Shown: positions 16,503 to 26,014 of the stretch, in pieces
Layout of the letters: every line of letters starts with the position of its first letter
Position numbering within the stretch: position 1 is the stretch's first letter
Assembly (NCBI RefSeq): GCF_000720475.1
Contig: NZ_JOAP01000047.1
Span: forward strand, 1-56,539
Origin: Streptomyces aureocirculatus
GTDB taxonomy: Bacteria > Actinomycetota > Actinomycetes > Streptomycetales > Streptomycetaceae
DNA: 56,539 nt
Direction of reading: 5' to 3'
Made by a program: the position numbers and the translations under genes
The notes under the pieces: model-generated
What the model saw: only the letters and a program-made list of their open reading frames with translations
Database searches by the model: none
What the model was told of the DNA's origin: nothing

Positions 16503-16896
16503 TTACCACTCCTTTGTGCAGAATAGGTACAAACCGTTGGAAGAATTCAGCCCGCGCCTTCGCATGCGTGGGGTGGTGCTTGACTCAGCGGCAGGCTTGT
16601 GCCCGCCATCGGGCAGTCCTGGTTGAGGGTGCGGGCTCGCTGCGGAGCTGATCGCCGGGCCCGTGATCCTCCTGTGACGGTCCGGGCCGGAAGAGGAGGT
16701 CGAGTGCCTCGCGGCCGCGAGTGGACCGGCGGCGCGCGAGAGGGCTTGCAACCTCTGGCCTAGGGCAGGTCGGTGCCCGTTCGCGGCTGCCCACGCCGTG
16801 CGCGGCGGTCGCCTTCACGCACGCTCTGCATGCGGCACGACGTGCTCAGACCCGAGGTGCGAGGAGGCGGTGTGCCCGTCATCTCTTTCACCCCTG
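16503..16896. other. Intergenic region without a gene
   Basis: About 390 bases between the start of paralogue A and the end of the GH15 gene. Only the Shine-Dalgarno (about 16505-16515) and an AT-richer leader (AATTCTTCCAACGGTTTGTAC, read on the minus strand) that may hold the promoter of the paralogue A operon are visible. I see no credible ORF. Confidence 0.5.
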
Positions 16897-18927
16897 TCAG
16901 AGCAGTGCGGTAGCGTCCGCATCGGGCTGTCTACTGACGTTGCTCTGATCAGCGGCTCCTGCAAACGTCACACCAGGCGTCCACAAGGCCTCCTCCCGCC
17001 CCTGCGTCGCTTTCCTCACGGTGGGGCAAGGCCCGGGCTGGGGAGCCGATGTCGTATCCGACATGGCTCCGGCATCGCGGCGCGGACTGCGGCACAGGAT
17101 TCGGGATCCCGCATCGTCCCGCGGCATGTCCGCGAGGGGCGAAGCAAGGCGCAGGGCGGCCAGGACGAGCGCAAAATGTGAGAACGCCTGCGGAAAGTTG
17201 CCGAGTTGGCGTTTGTGGACGGGGTCGTACTCTTCAGCGAGGAGCCCGACATCGTTGCTCAGGGCAAGGAGCTGTTCGAACAGGCTGCGGGCTTCATCGC
17301 GGCGCCCGATCATGGCAAGAGCTTCGACGAGCCAGAACGAACAGGCCAGGAAAGCGCCCTCGTTCCCGGCCAGTCCGTCCACTCCCGTTTCTGTGCCGGC
17401 GGTCGGGTAGCGCAGCAGCAGACGGTGCTGTGTGGACAGCTCGCGCTGCACCGCGTCGATCGTGCCGATGACCCGTTTGTCGTCCGGTGGTAGGAAGCCG
17501 ACTTGCGGGATCAGCAGCAGCGCGGCGTCCAGCTCCTTGGAGCCGTAGAACTGGGTGAACGTGTTGCGCTCGGGGTCGTAGCCTTGTTCACATACCTCGC
17601 GGTGAATCTCCTCGCGCAGTTGCCTCCATTCCTTGAGCCGGGCGGTGTCTCCGTGGGCCTTCGCGTGCTGGATCATCCGGTCGAAGGCGACCCAGGCCAT
17701 GACCTTGGAGTGGACGAAGTGCCGTCGGGGACCGCGGACTTCCCAGATCCCTTCGTCCGGTTCCCTCCAGTGCTGGGCCAGGCAGGTGAGGAGGTCGGCT
17801 TGCAGCTCGTAGGCGCCGTCGTGGTGATCAAGGCCTGATTGATGCCCGAGGTACAGGGTTTCGATGACCTCGCCGTACACGTCGAGCTGGAGCTGCCGGG
17901 CTGCGGCGTTGCCGATCCGGACGGGTTGCGAGTCCTCATATCCGGGCAGATCGAGGACTGTCTCGGCCAGGTCCCGGCGGCCGGTGATGCTGTACATGAT
18001 CTGCACACGCTCCGGGTCTCCGGCCACGGCCCGCAGCAGCCACTCCCGCCATGCACTGGCCTCTTCGCGGTAGCCGGTGCGCAGCAAGGAGGTGAGCGTG
18101 ATAGCAGCGTCGCGCAGCCAGGTGAAGCGGTAGTCCCAGTTGCGGGTTCCGCCGAGGTCTTCGGGCAAAGAGGTCGTCGGCGCGGCGACCATGGCGCCGG
18201 TCGGTGCGTAGGAGAGGGCCTTGAGCGTGAGCAGAGACCTGACTACTGCTTCCCGGTGCGGGCCGGCGTAGGTACAGCGGGCCGCCCAGTTCTTCCAGAA
18301 GCGTGTGGTGTCGGCGAGGGCCTGGGCGGGATCGGGAAGCGGTGGGGGCGGCAGATGGGACTGCCGCCAGGTCAGGGTGAAGGTGGCGCTCTCGCCGGCG
18401 CGCAGGGTGAAGTCCGCCCGTGTGGTGCCGTCCTCGTGATCGGTGGTGGGTACCGTGCTGTCGAGCCAGACCGCGTCCGGTCCGGCCAGGGCCACGGCGC
18501 GCTGCGTGCCGCCCGGCTGCAGCCGGGCCCGCCGCGGCTCTACCTGCCCGTAGCCGAACCGCAGCCGCATGAGGGAGGTCATCCGGACCATACCGCTGAC
18601 TCCTTCGACGATGCGGATCAGCTGTGGCGCTCCCGGTGTTCCGGCGGAGTGGGGCGGCATGAAGTCCAGGACGCGGACGGCACCGGTCGGCAGCGACCAG
18701 AGCGTCTGCGCGACGAGGGTGTCTTCGGTGTAGCAGCGTTCGGGCACCGCGTGCTGGTCCTGGGGTGCGAGCTGCCACGAGCCGTGATCTGCGGTGCCGA
18801 GCAGGCTGGTGAAGACGGCGGGTGAATCGAATGCGGGCAGACACATCCAGGCCGCGGTACCAACCCGGTCGATGAGGCAGGCGGTCTGCAGGTCTCCCAC
18901 GAGGATGTGGTCCTCGATCAGGGGCAC
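16897..18927 (-). CDS. Glycoside hydrolase family 15 protein (glucoamylase/trehalase-like)
   Basis: 676 residues. The N-terminal domain begins MPLIEDHILVGDLQTACLID, the usual opening of actinobacterial GH15 proteins. The (alpha/alpha)6 barrel follows with TRNWDYRFTWLRDAAITLTS, the likely acid residue in EPDEGIWEVRG, and the catalytic-base region LLAEEYDP. The family hydrolyses terminal alpha-glucosidic bonds; actinobacterial members of this type are often trehalases. A low-complexity C-terminal extension of about 65 residues (after LVLAALRLASPL) is unusual and may reflect loss of the original stop. It is cytoplasmic and follows the resolvase-like gene. Confidence 0.85.
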   Translation of the reverse strand: MPLIEDHILVGDLQTACLIDRVGTAAWMCLPAFDSPAVFTSLLGTADHGSWQLAPQDQHAVPERCYTEDTLVAQTLWSLPTGAVRVLDFMPPHSAGTPGAPQLIRIVEGVSGMVRMTSLMRLRFGYGQVEPRRARLQPGGTQRAVALAGPDAVWLDSTVPTTDHEDGTTRADFTLRAGESATFTLTWRQSHLPPPPLPDPAQALADTTRFWKNWAARCTYAGPHREAVVRSLLTLKALSYAPTGAMVAAPTTSLPEDLGGTRNWDYRFTWLRDAAITLTSLLRTGYREEASAWREWLLRAVAGDPERVQIMYSITGRRDLAETVLDLPGYEDSQPVRIGNAAARQLQLDVYGEVIETLYLGHQSGLDHHDGAYELQADLLTCLAQHWREPDEGIWEVRGPRRHFVHSKVMAWVAFDRMIQHAKAHGDTARLKEWRQLREEIHREVCEQGYDPERNTFTQFYGSKELDAALLLIPQVGFLPPDDKRVIGTIDAVQRELSTQHRLLLRYPTAGTETGVDGLAGNEGAFLACSFWLVEALAMIGRRDEARSLFEQLLALSNDVGLLAEEYDPVHKRQLGNFPQAFSHFALVLAALRLASPLADMPRDDAGSRILCRSPRRDAGAMSDTTSAPQPGPCPTVRKATQGREEALWTPGVTFAGAADQSNVSRQPDADATALL

Positions 18928-19076
18928 GGTGACGTCCTTTGGTCGGCGGTCGGCGATATCAAGGCAGGGGCAAGTGGCAAGAGGGTCGTGTCCGTGGAGA
19001 GCGCGCGTGCACCCGCGGATGTCTCTCCTGTGCAGGTCAGCGAATCGTCAGTGGAGCTACCTCACCTGCAGGCCCT

Positions 19077-19589
19077 TCAGAGGCTGCACTCATCGCGGGC
19101 CAGGTCGAGGAAGCCACCGCGGGCCCGCAGGATCGCGAGGGTGTCGGTATAGACCTGGGGGAAGGTGCTGATGTCGACTTGGGAGACCGCGATGATGCCG
19201 TGGATGTCGCGGTCGCACAGGGCCGTGAACAGGCGGGCCATCTGCGGGCGCACCGCCGGATCGCTGTTGCCGGTGTTGTCGAAGGTGACGATGGACTGTG
19301 TCCATCCGCGGCGCATGAGCACCGCCTGGGTCTGCGCCAGGCGCTCGGCGGGGTCCTGGCCCGGCTCGACCAGCGTGTATCGGGCCACTCGTACGGGCGC
19401 GCCATCGGGGAGGCGTGCAAGCGCGTGCCGCAGGTCCCTCGTGCGTATCGCGTGCAGTGCGCAACATCTGCTGTTGGGCGCTTCCTGTGGCGGCGCGCTA
19501 CAGGTGGCTGCGGGTGAGCGGAGTGCCCTGAGCAGCGTGCCGGCAGGCGGTGCTGAGGGGAGGGTGAGCGGGGCGGAGAGGATGTGCAC
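19077..19589 (-). CDS. Degenerate serine-resolvase-like protein
   Basis: 170 residues. From about residue 60 it follows the serine recombinase N-terminal pattern: VRVARYTLVEPGQDPAERLA, a QTQAVLMRRGW stretch, VTFDNTGNSD, RPQMARLFTALCDRDIHGII and AVSQVDIS. In active enzymes the first segment would be YARVSTxxQ with the nucleophilic serine and the last DRLSR; here the serine and both arginines are missing. There is no DNA-binding C-terminal domain. I infer an inactive resolvase-fold protein of the kind seen as hypotheticals in Streptomyces. It may share a transcript with the GH15 gene. Confidence 0.55.
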   Translation of the reverse strand: MHILSAPLTLPSAPPAGTLLRALRSPAATCSAPPQEAPNSRCCALHAIRTRDLRHALARLPDGAPVRVARYTLVEPGQDPAERLAQTQAVLMRRGWTQSIVTFDNTGNSDPAVRPQMARLFTALCDRDIHGIIAVSQVDISTFPQVYTDTLAILRARGGFLDLARDECSL

Positions 19590-19698
19590 GAGGGTTCCTT
19601 CGCGGGTGGCGTCAGGCGGGAGCGGGGCCCGGGGGAGTTTCGGCTGCGTGGCAGTGTTGGGCCCGGGGCACCTTGGGCGGCATCTAGCTGGTCAGCGC

Positions 19699-20070
19699 CT
19701 AGCGTTTCCGTTGATGAGCGCGGTCGTTCGGCTTGGTGGGGTCGTGGTTGTGTGGGGTGTATGCGTGCTGTCGGCGGACTGCTGCCGGGGCGGGCGGTGA
19801 GGGTGCCGCTGTTACCAAGGCCGGGCTGGGCCAGAGGGCACGCATGAGGGACTCGAGGCGGTCGCGGCGGATCCAGACGCGCATCGATCTTGGGGTCCAG
19901 GTCCCCGACGACGAAGCCCTTGACCGCCCCGGGCAGAGCCAGTTCCTGGCTGAAAAGGGTGCAGTCGTCGTGCTGGGGCCCGCGTGTTTGCCAAAGCCTC
20001 CGGACTGTGGCTGAGGCAGGTCCGCCTGCCGCGGCCCCTGTCCGATCGCCGCGGCGGCGCGCGGGCGGGG
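19699..20070 (-). pseudogene. Frameshifted small gene downstream of paralogue B
   Basis: One frame reads TVRRLWQTRG, then DDCTLFSQELALPGAVKGFV and VGDLDPKIDAR. At about 19875 the sensible continuation switches frame to VWIRRDRLESLMRALWPSPA and on to a stop at 19699. Both halves have real-gene codon use, so a single-base indel is likely. No start with a ribosome site is evident and the 5' end overlaps the end of paralogue B. Family not recognised. Confidence 0.4.
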
Positions 20071-20116
20071 CGGGAGCGCGGGCCGGTGCCGCTGATCACG
20101 CGGCTGTTTGCTCGCC

Positions 20117-21004
20117 TCAGCCTGTCACGGCGGCCGCTGTCGCGGTGGCACGTACGGTCCACTGTTCGGGGCAGGCCACTTCGGCACGGGTGGGGAGCAG
20201 GCACGGGTAGGCCCACACCCAGTTGAGCAGGGCCACACCGGTGAACTGCATTACCCGCCCGACCCATTGCGCGCCAGCGCGGTACTCCCCCGGGGTCAAG
20301 GCGGAGTGAGCGGCTGCGGCAGCACCAGGGGTGGCTTGCTCCAGTTCCTCGATGCGTGCGTCGTATCGTGCGCGCGCCTGGCGGAGGGTGTCCGTCTCGT
20401 GCCCGCTGGTCTCCCCCGGTACGACCACGCGGCCGATGAGTTCCTGTGTCACCTGCTGGTCCGCCCACAGCGCGTGCCCGTCGGCAATGAAGGCCGCCTG
20501 CGCGCCCGGCAGGAGACCGTAGTACTGGGGGCGTGTGGTTGCCAGTACGCGGAACAGTTCGCCTTCACCACCGCGGTGCTGGCCAACCCGGCAGCCCTCG
20601 TGGGCGAGGAGCTTGATCATGTGCGCTTCGTGCAGGCCTGCGTGCTGGACGGCGTCAGCATTGATCAGTATCTCCGGCTGTCCCTCGGCGTCCACGGTGC
20701 AGCCCGGAACGGAAGGCCACCTCAGGCGTAACGACTCCTCCCGAGCCTCCAGCCTCGTCCGGCAAGCCCGTATCTCCGCCGTGTCGAGGCCGAAAGCATC
20801 GGCCTCGCGGGCCACAGAGTCATGAAATCCGCTCACGATCCGGTCCAGGAAATCGTCCGTGCCCTGCAGACGAATGGTCACCTCGCCCAATGGCAACTGG
20901 GTAACCCTCTCAAGGACCGGGAAGACACGCTTGGCCAGGCCCTCGAGCTGGCTTGCCAATTCCGGATGGGCGCGCGTGTCCTGGTGGAGCTGGAAGGTGG
21001 TCAT
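20117..21004 (-). CDS. Zincin-like family protein, paralogue B
   Basis: 295 residues, starting MTTFQLHQDTRAHPE. The family blocks are LLAHEGCRVGQHRGGEGELF, AAFIADGHALWADQQVTQEL, HETDTLRQARARYD and LNWVWAYPCLLPTRAEV. Like paralogue A it keeps HE plus a histidine further on (HExCRVGQH), though not HExxH. It lacks the neighbouring EEP gene and small membrane gene. A frameshifted small gene follows instead. Function unknown. Confidence 0.6.
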   Translation of the reverse strand: MTTFQLHQDTRAHPELASQLEGLAKRVFPVLERVTQLPLGEVTIRLQGTDDFLDRIVSGFHDSVAREADAFGLDTAEIRACRTRLEAREESLRLRWPSVPGCTVDAEGQPEILINADAVQHAGLHEAHMIKLLAHEGCRVGQHRGGEGELFRVLATTRPQYYGLLPGAQAAFIADGHALWADQQVTQELIGRVVVPGETSGHETDTLRQARARYDARIEELEQATPGAAAAAHSALTPGEYRAGAQWVGRVMQFTGVALLNWVWAYPCLLPTRAEVACPEQWTVRATATAAAVTG

Positions 21005-21361
21005 GCGATCTCATTTCCTAGTGTGCGGAGTTCCGCAAGAAGGCCGGGTAGCGGCACTGGCAGCGCGCGGGGCGGCGAGGTGCGGGCCGTCGCGGGGAGC
21101 TGACTGGCTACTGCCGTGATGTTCGCGCGGTGTTGCTGCCTGCCACGGGCCTCCGGTGATCAGGAGGAAGGGGTGCTCCGTGCCAAGCGGATTCGTTCTG
21201 GCGGACCAAGTGCGGCAGGCGCCCGTCTGCCAGTGCCGGGGTTCCCTGGTGCCAGGATCGCCCTTTGCGTGCGGATGGCTTCCGCACGCCATCGTGGCTC
21301 TGATCTGTATCGCTCCGCATCGTGATCCGTTCGCAGGAGAAGGCTGATGATCCTGTGGCGG

Positions 21362-21396
21362 CGGCTGCCGCTCAGCCCCAAACTGAGCGGCAGCCG
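21362..21396. terminator. 14-bp perfect hairpin
   Basis: CGGCTGCCGCTCAG (21362-21375) pairs perfectly with 21383-21396 around the 7-nt loop CCCCAAA. It lies about 165 bp past the stop of the small minus-strand membrane peptide (21561) and upstream of paralogue B, so it probably ends the transcript coming from the HATPase side. The surrounding 21005-21560 holds no credible gene. Confidence 0.7.
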
Positions 21397-21560
21397 GGCC
21401 CCTGCTGCCCACGCCGTGCAGGCGCTTCCCCCGGGCAGCGGTGCCGTACCCCTTCGTCCTGACTTCCGCGACCGCGCTGTCTCGGGGGAGGCGCGGTACG
21501 AGCGGAACCGAAAGGGCCCCTCCTGGCCGTTCCCGCAGGTCCGCGGCGGGAACGACCAGC

Positions 21561-21686
21561 TCAGAAGTGTTCTTTCAGCGGCAGGAAGGCGATGACGGCA
21601 GTGCAGACGGCCAAGATCGTCAGAGCGAACACAAGCCGGGTCCCGTCCGACCGGTCGTTCCCGGTCTTGGCCGTGTGCGAGGTCAC
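21561..21686 (-). CDS. Small single-helix membrane peptide
   Basis: A 41-residue GTG-start frame ends with the hydrophobic segment GTRLVFALTILAVCTAVIAF and a short LPLKEHF tail. The N-terminus is polar (VTSHTAKTGNDRSD). It is a typical tail-anchored or single-pass micropeptide. A hairpin terminator follows. Its ribosome site is weak, so it could be the C-terminus of a longer frame that is otherwise unconvincing. Confidence 0.4.
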   Translation of the reverse strand: MTSHTAKTGNDRSDGTRLVFALTILAVCTAVIAFLPLKEHF

Positions 21687-21976
21687 CGCGACACCGCGGA
21701 GTTCAGCCCGACGCCGTCCGACATCCTGATCCCTTGGACGTCCTAGGCACCTTGTGCGGAGCACGACCAGACCGCGTAGGGCTCTCTTCACGGCGTTCAC
21801 GAGGCTCCTGTTCACATCATGCGCGTTCCGCTCGGGCAGGTGGACTTCCTTTCGGCCGCAAACGCCGCTTGCTCGTGCCGTATGAGCAGGACAGCAGGTG
21901 GAGCCGCGTGCATGGGACACAGATAGCTCCAGGTCGTCGTGGGCTTTAGGCCGGTCAGGCGGGCCGGCTACCGCGG

Positions 21977-22480
21977 TCACTGGTCGACCCCGAACAACGC
22001 GCACGTGGTTCTGCCGCCATCGGCTACTGCCCATTTGTGGGCGAGTGCGGACACCAGCGCTAAGCCCCGGCCCGACTCCTCGTCGCTGTCCGCATCGCGC
22101 AGTCGGGCCGGCTCCGGGTTCCCGTCGGTGACGTGGACCAGCACTCCCGCGTCAACGAGGCGCACCTCCACCTCCACCACCCCACACAGACCGTGCTGGA
22201 TACCATTGGCGACCAGCTCAGAGACGCCAAGCACAATCTCCGCAGAGCGATCCTCGCTCACCCCCCACGCCTCCAGCCGAGTCTTGACCCTCTGGCGCAC
22301 GCTGGATACGCGGCCTATGTCACGTGCAATGGAGCTTGAGAGGACAGGGTCGGCGGCGGGTGCTACTCCTGGCGCGGGGCAGGTGGACCGCTTGGGGGTA
22401 TCAGGCAGCAACAGTGCCCCCTGCAGCAAGACATCGATCTCACGGTTGCCGCGGTACGCACCGATTAGGGGCAGCCTCAT
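21977..22480 (-). CDS. ATP-binding HATPase protein, RsbW/anti-sigma-like
   Basis: 167 residues. After about 50 leading residues comes the GHKL fold: N-box ELVANGIQHG, G1 VTDGNPEPA and G2 GRGLALVSALAHKWAV, ending CALFGVDQ. No histidine phosphorylation domain is present, so it is of the HATPase_c_2 type common in Streptomyces, often anti-sigma-factor kinases. It stands alone and its partner is not evident. Confidence 0.85.
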   Translation of the reverse strand: MRLPLIGAYRGNREIDVLLQGALLLPDTPKRSTCPAPGVAPAADPVLSSSIARDIGRVSSVRQRVKTRLEAWGVSEDRSAEIVLGVSELVANGIQHGLCGVVEVEVRLVDAGVLVHVTDGNPEPARLRDADSDEESGRGLALVSALAHKWAVADGGRTTCALFGVDQ

Positions 22481-23843
22481 TGCAATGCTCCCTGCGACGC
22501 GAAGGCGGCTGATCCAGCCATCGGCAGGCTCACGACCGAGTAGCCGCGAAGGTGCCGACGAGAGCGTGGTGTGGGCATCGCAACGTCCTCAATGGAGATC
22601 GGTGGAGGGGGCGCGGGCTCCTGCGCCCGTCGCCTCGCGCCAGGGTCCGCTCGCCTCTCCGGACAGCGAGAGCACGGACCGAGAAGACCGTCCAGAGGCC
22701 ATAAGGGCGTGGATCGCGCTGGCAGCGAAAGCCATTGCGGTCGATGTGCAAAGGGTGAGTACCGGCCGGAGGCCATTCGCCTGGCTGCGCAAGAGTAAGA
22801 AGCCGTAGGCCGTTGCTGACCGCCCTACGGGTGGCGGCCAGTCATATCTGGCCCGGCATGCAGTTGCGGCCGGCGCAACTCGTTCTGCAAGCGGAGGGGG
22901 TGCGTCCGGCTCGGTTCGGTTTTGACGTTCTGGTAGCACGCGGACCGCTTCGGTCCATCTCGTGGCCAACGTGCGCATGTACAGCGTTTCATGCGTTTCA
23001 TCGCTTGCATCGGATTCCTAGTGAAGAGTCGAGTCGCAGCAGCAGGCGAATGTAGGATCGACATCCAAGGACTCGGCCTAGCTGAGGGTGCGCCGGGGTT
23101 GGAGCGGCCTGACGTAGGCTCCAGCAGATGTAGAGCCGCCGAAATGCATGACACCTCGTTGGCCACACTTAGAAGCATGCCTTAGTCCGGTCACTCAAAG
23201 CTATGCGTAAACCCGCCCCAAAGTTCACCAAAGTGCTGGCTAGTGCGCAGAACCTGAGGGGTTTCGGGGTATAGCGGAACCCGCCTTGCCTTTCACACTG
23301 TGCGGAAGCACCCTACAGAGTAGCGACCGGGCGACGAGAGGTCTCGTCACGTGCTGGCGTCTCGACGGCGTCGAGCTAGCCGCTGAACGCGAGCCCTGTG
23401 GCAGCAGAATTCGACGCCACAAAGCCGTGTGAAGCGCCTGTTGTTGCGCACCGCTCGCAGATCGGATCACTGCGGGCATTGTCGTTCAAGGCAGTCGGCT
23501 TCCAAGGTTGCCTGGAATGGAGGAAATATGAGTACGCTGCCATAGCCGCTTTTGATGCCGCAGGACGTGGGCACTGGCAGCGGCAGTTAGATCGGCGTGG
23601 CTGGATCCGCCGAAGCCTTTAAGCAGTCATTGTGCTGTCGGGAGAGCGCCTCTGCGACCGACGGCCCCGTTGCGCTCGAGGCACATACTGAGCATGCCGC
23701 CACCCTGCAGCACCCACGAGAACAGCCCCAGAACGGGGAGACAAGTTCTCGGAGATTCCCGATCACGCCTTGCGATACAGGCGGAGGCCGGCGCTCATTC
23801 GAGCAATCTGCGCCGAGGCGCCGGACCTCGCCCGCATGGCCGT
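22481..23843. other. 1.36-kb stretch without a convincing gene
   Basis: No frame here has the codon bias of the neighbours and GC is visibly lower. A plus-strand frame from 22484 to 22808 ends in a plausible helix (DREDRPEAIRAWIALAAKAI) but is mostly low-complexity. Two small inverted repeats follow it: CCGTAGG/CCTACGG (22803-22830) and GGCCAG/CTGGCC around TCATAT (about 22836-22853). A frame at 23398-23622 is equally weak. The stretch may be decayed coding sequence or a long regulatory spacer. Confidence 0.4.
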
Positions 23844-24644
23844 CTACACCTTTTGCGCTACGCCTACGTATAACGGGAGGGGGGCGCCTGAGCCATCGCC
23901 CTGCAATGTGGGTTCCCATTCCTCCACGAGTTGGACCCCAGGCTCGAAAAGTTGGAGTCCGGAGAAGAAATCAGCGAACTCGCGGCGAGATCTTGCTTGT
24001 GCGGAGGTTCCGATCTTGCGGTAGTAGGCGACGACTTTGTCCCATGTAGCGGGGTCAAGGTCTCCAGTTACGTGTGAGAGCATGAGGCAACTGCCGCGCG
24101 GGAGAGGCTCTAGCAATCGTGCTAGAAGGTCGTACGGCTTGCTGTTGTCCTCGATGAAATGAAGTACTGCCACCATGGAAAGGGCTACGGGTTCCTGGAA
24201 GTTGAGGAACTTACTGGCCGCAGCGGTGATCTTCCCTGGCTCCCGGACATCTGCGTGCAGGTACTGCGTCTGCCCCTCAGGAGTGCTGCGAAGTAACGCT
24301 TGAGCATGAGCCAGGACGGTGGGGTCGCGGTCGACGTACATCACTTTGGCGTCCCGTGAGACCTCTTGAACCACCTGGTGGAGGTTTGGTTCGGTTGGGA
24401 TCCCGGTTCCAATATCGAGGAACTGCTTTACCCCACGCTCGGCGAGCAGCCGTGACGCCTGGTGCATGAATCGTCTATTGATGCGTGCGAGTGGGCCCAC
24501 GTCTGGGAACATCTGCTGGACCTGCTCGGCCGCTGCCCGGTCGCGGGGGTAGTGATCTTTACCATTTAGGTACCAGTCGTACATGCGCGCCCCGTGCGGC
24601 TTACTGGTATCGATTGCACCTAAGACGTCTTCTGCATCAGACAC
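23844..24644 (-). CDS. SAM-dependent methyltransferase, DUF574 type
   Basis: 266 residues. It opens with SKPHGARMYDWYLNGKDHYP, the hallmark of PF04672 (DUF574). The SAM site follows, QFLDIGTGIPTEPNLHQV, then VMYVDRDPTVLAHAQALL and HADVREPGKI. The family is abundant in Streptomyces and often accompanies DUF397 and XRE genes, exactly as here (24691, 24924). The substrate is unknown. The 3' end lies next to the gene-poor stretch. Confidence 0.9.
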   Translation of the reverse strand: MSDAEDVLGAIDTSKPHGARMYDWYLNGKDHYPRDRAAAEQVQQMFPDVGPLARINRRFMHQASRLLAERGVKQFLDIGTGIPTEPNLHQVVQEVSRDAKVMYVDRDPTVLAHAQALLRSTPEGQTQYLHADVREPGKITAAASKFLNFQEPVALSMVAVLHFIEDNSKPYDLLARLLEPLPRGSCLMLSHVTGDLDPATWDKVVAYYRKIGTSAQARSRREFADFFSGLQLFEPGVQLVEEWEPTLQGDGSGAPLPLYVGVAQKV

Positions 24645-24690
24645 TCTTCCGGCTCCGTTTTCTTGAGCGCCAGACTCTGGGAGGTATCAG

Positions 24691-24924
24691 TCATCGGGAG
24701 AGCAGGAAATCCGCATCCCCGCCTTTGGCTCCCTCGACGAAGGCGCGGACGGCCTCGCCAGGGAAGACCAGTGCGGGTCCGCCCGGCTGAGTGGATTGAC
24801 GGATGGCAACCTTCCCCTCGGGCAACTGCTTGACTTCGAAGCAAGCCCCGCCGTTGCTGCCGCTCCATGGTTTACACCACTCTTCCGTCCCCAGGTCATT
24901 GTCGGCATCGATAACGTGACTCAT
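24691..24924 (-). CDS. DUF397 family protein
   Basis: 77 residues from ATG 24924, which overlaps the stop of the XRE regulator as TGATG. The DUF397 pattern is clear: WCKPWSGSNGGACFEV, IRQSTQPGGPALVFPGEA, VRAFVEGAKGGD. In Streptomyces such proteins pair with the XRE/DUF5753 regulator encoded immediately upstream, and known pairs influence development or antibiotic production. Both are co-transcribed here. Confidence 0.9.
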   Translation of the reverse strand: MSHVIDADNDLGTEEWCKPWSGSNGGACFEVKQLPEGKVAIRQSTQPGGPALVFPGEAVRAFVEGAKGGDADFLLSR

Positions 24925-25796
24925 CAAGGAAGCTCCTTACGGGCATCAGCGAGAAAATCCTTGGTCGACTCCCGATCGAGGGCGTGCACGCTACTCATGT
25001 GGTCGAGGGCTTCGCGGAAGAGTCCTGCCGCGTCCTCGTCTTCGGTGTACTTAGCACCGCTGAGCATGTCCGTGCTGACTACGTCGGGGAGTTCAGGAAC
25101 TGCGAAGCGAAAGATGTGGAAGGGGCCGAACGCCCCGGGGTGCAGACCTGCCTCAAGGGGGCACACCTGCAAGGTCAGGTTCGGCAAGTCTGCGACTTCC
25201 AGCAGGCGGTCAATCTGACCGGCCATCACGCTGCGGTCGCCCACCGGTCGGCGCAGACAGGTTTCGTCCATGACCACCCACACTTTTGGCGGGCGCGCCG
25301 GTCTCGTACGCGTCAGGATCTCCTGTCGCTTCATGCGAAGAGTCACGTGCCTGTCGAGGACGTCGGGTGTCATCCGGGGCAGGCCCGCCCGGAGAACTGC
25401 CTCGGCGTATTGCCTGGTCTGCAACAGTCCTGGCACTACGTGGGGCTCGTAGATGCGAAGCTGAGTGGCTGCGGTCTCCAGTGACACGTGGATGCTGAAC
25501 CAGTTCGGGAGCACGTCGCTGAAGCTCTGCCACCAACCGGGCTCGTTGGCCTTGACGGTGAGTTGGAGGAACTCCTCTGTCTCCTGCGCCTCCACGTCGT
25601 ACAGCTCCAGAAGCGCTTTGACCGTCGCCCACTTCAGCGGCGTCTCCGCCTTCTCCATCCGCGTGACGGTGGTCAGAGACACATGCACTGCTTTGGATGC
25701 CTGCAGAGCAGTCAAGCCAGCAGTCTCGCGGTATCCGAGGAGACGTCTGCCCAGCACCATTTGACCCACTGTCGGGGCAGGTCGTGGAGCGCTCAC
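24924..25796 (-). CDS. XRE-family regulator with DUF5753
   Basis: 290 residues from GTG 25796 (ribosome site GGGGGA at correct spacing; an upstream extension to 25880 is rejected). The HTH is GYRETAGLTALQASKAVHVS followed by LTTVTRMEKAETPLKWATV. The DUF5753 domain begins IYEPHVVPGLLQTRQYAEAV and continues through MKRQEIL and VWVVMDETCLRRPVG. It is paired with the DUF397 gene downstream. Confidence 0.9.
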   Translation of the reverse strand: MSAPRPAPTVGQMVLGRRLLGYRETAGLTALQASKAVHVSLTTVTRMEKAETPLKWATVKALLELYDVEAQETEEFLQLTVKANEPGWWQSFSDVLPNWFSIHVSLETAATQLRIYEPHVVPGLLQTRQYAEAVLRAGLPRMTPDVLDRHVTLRMKRQEILTRTRPARPPKVWVVMDETCLRRPVGDRSVMAGQIDRLLEVADLPNLTLQVCPLEAGLHPGAFGPFHIFRFAVPELPDVVSTDMLSGAKYTEDEDAAGLFREALDHMSSVHALDRESTKDFLADARKELP

Positions 25797-26014
25797 GTCG
25801 GGTCCCCCTCCCCTGCGCTGGTCACTCGGAGAAGTGTGCCATGGCAGGGCCGGTGCCGACCAGGGTGCAACACAGCTCATGCAAGTTGCATGGCGGCGGC
25901 TGCATGGTGAGGACTTGTCACAAGCCGTCCGCGAGGAGCATAGTTGCGTAGTGACTCAGCTCACGTAGCTCCGCGTACGACGGTTCGCTGCGCCTCATCT
26001 CAGGAAGGTCCGAG

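Noticed and set aside
22484..22808. Possible plus-strand gene in the gene-poor stretch
   Set aside because: Only the last 30 residues look protein-like; no ribosome site and no recognisable family.
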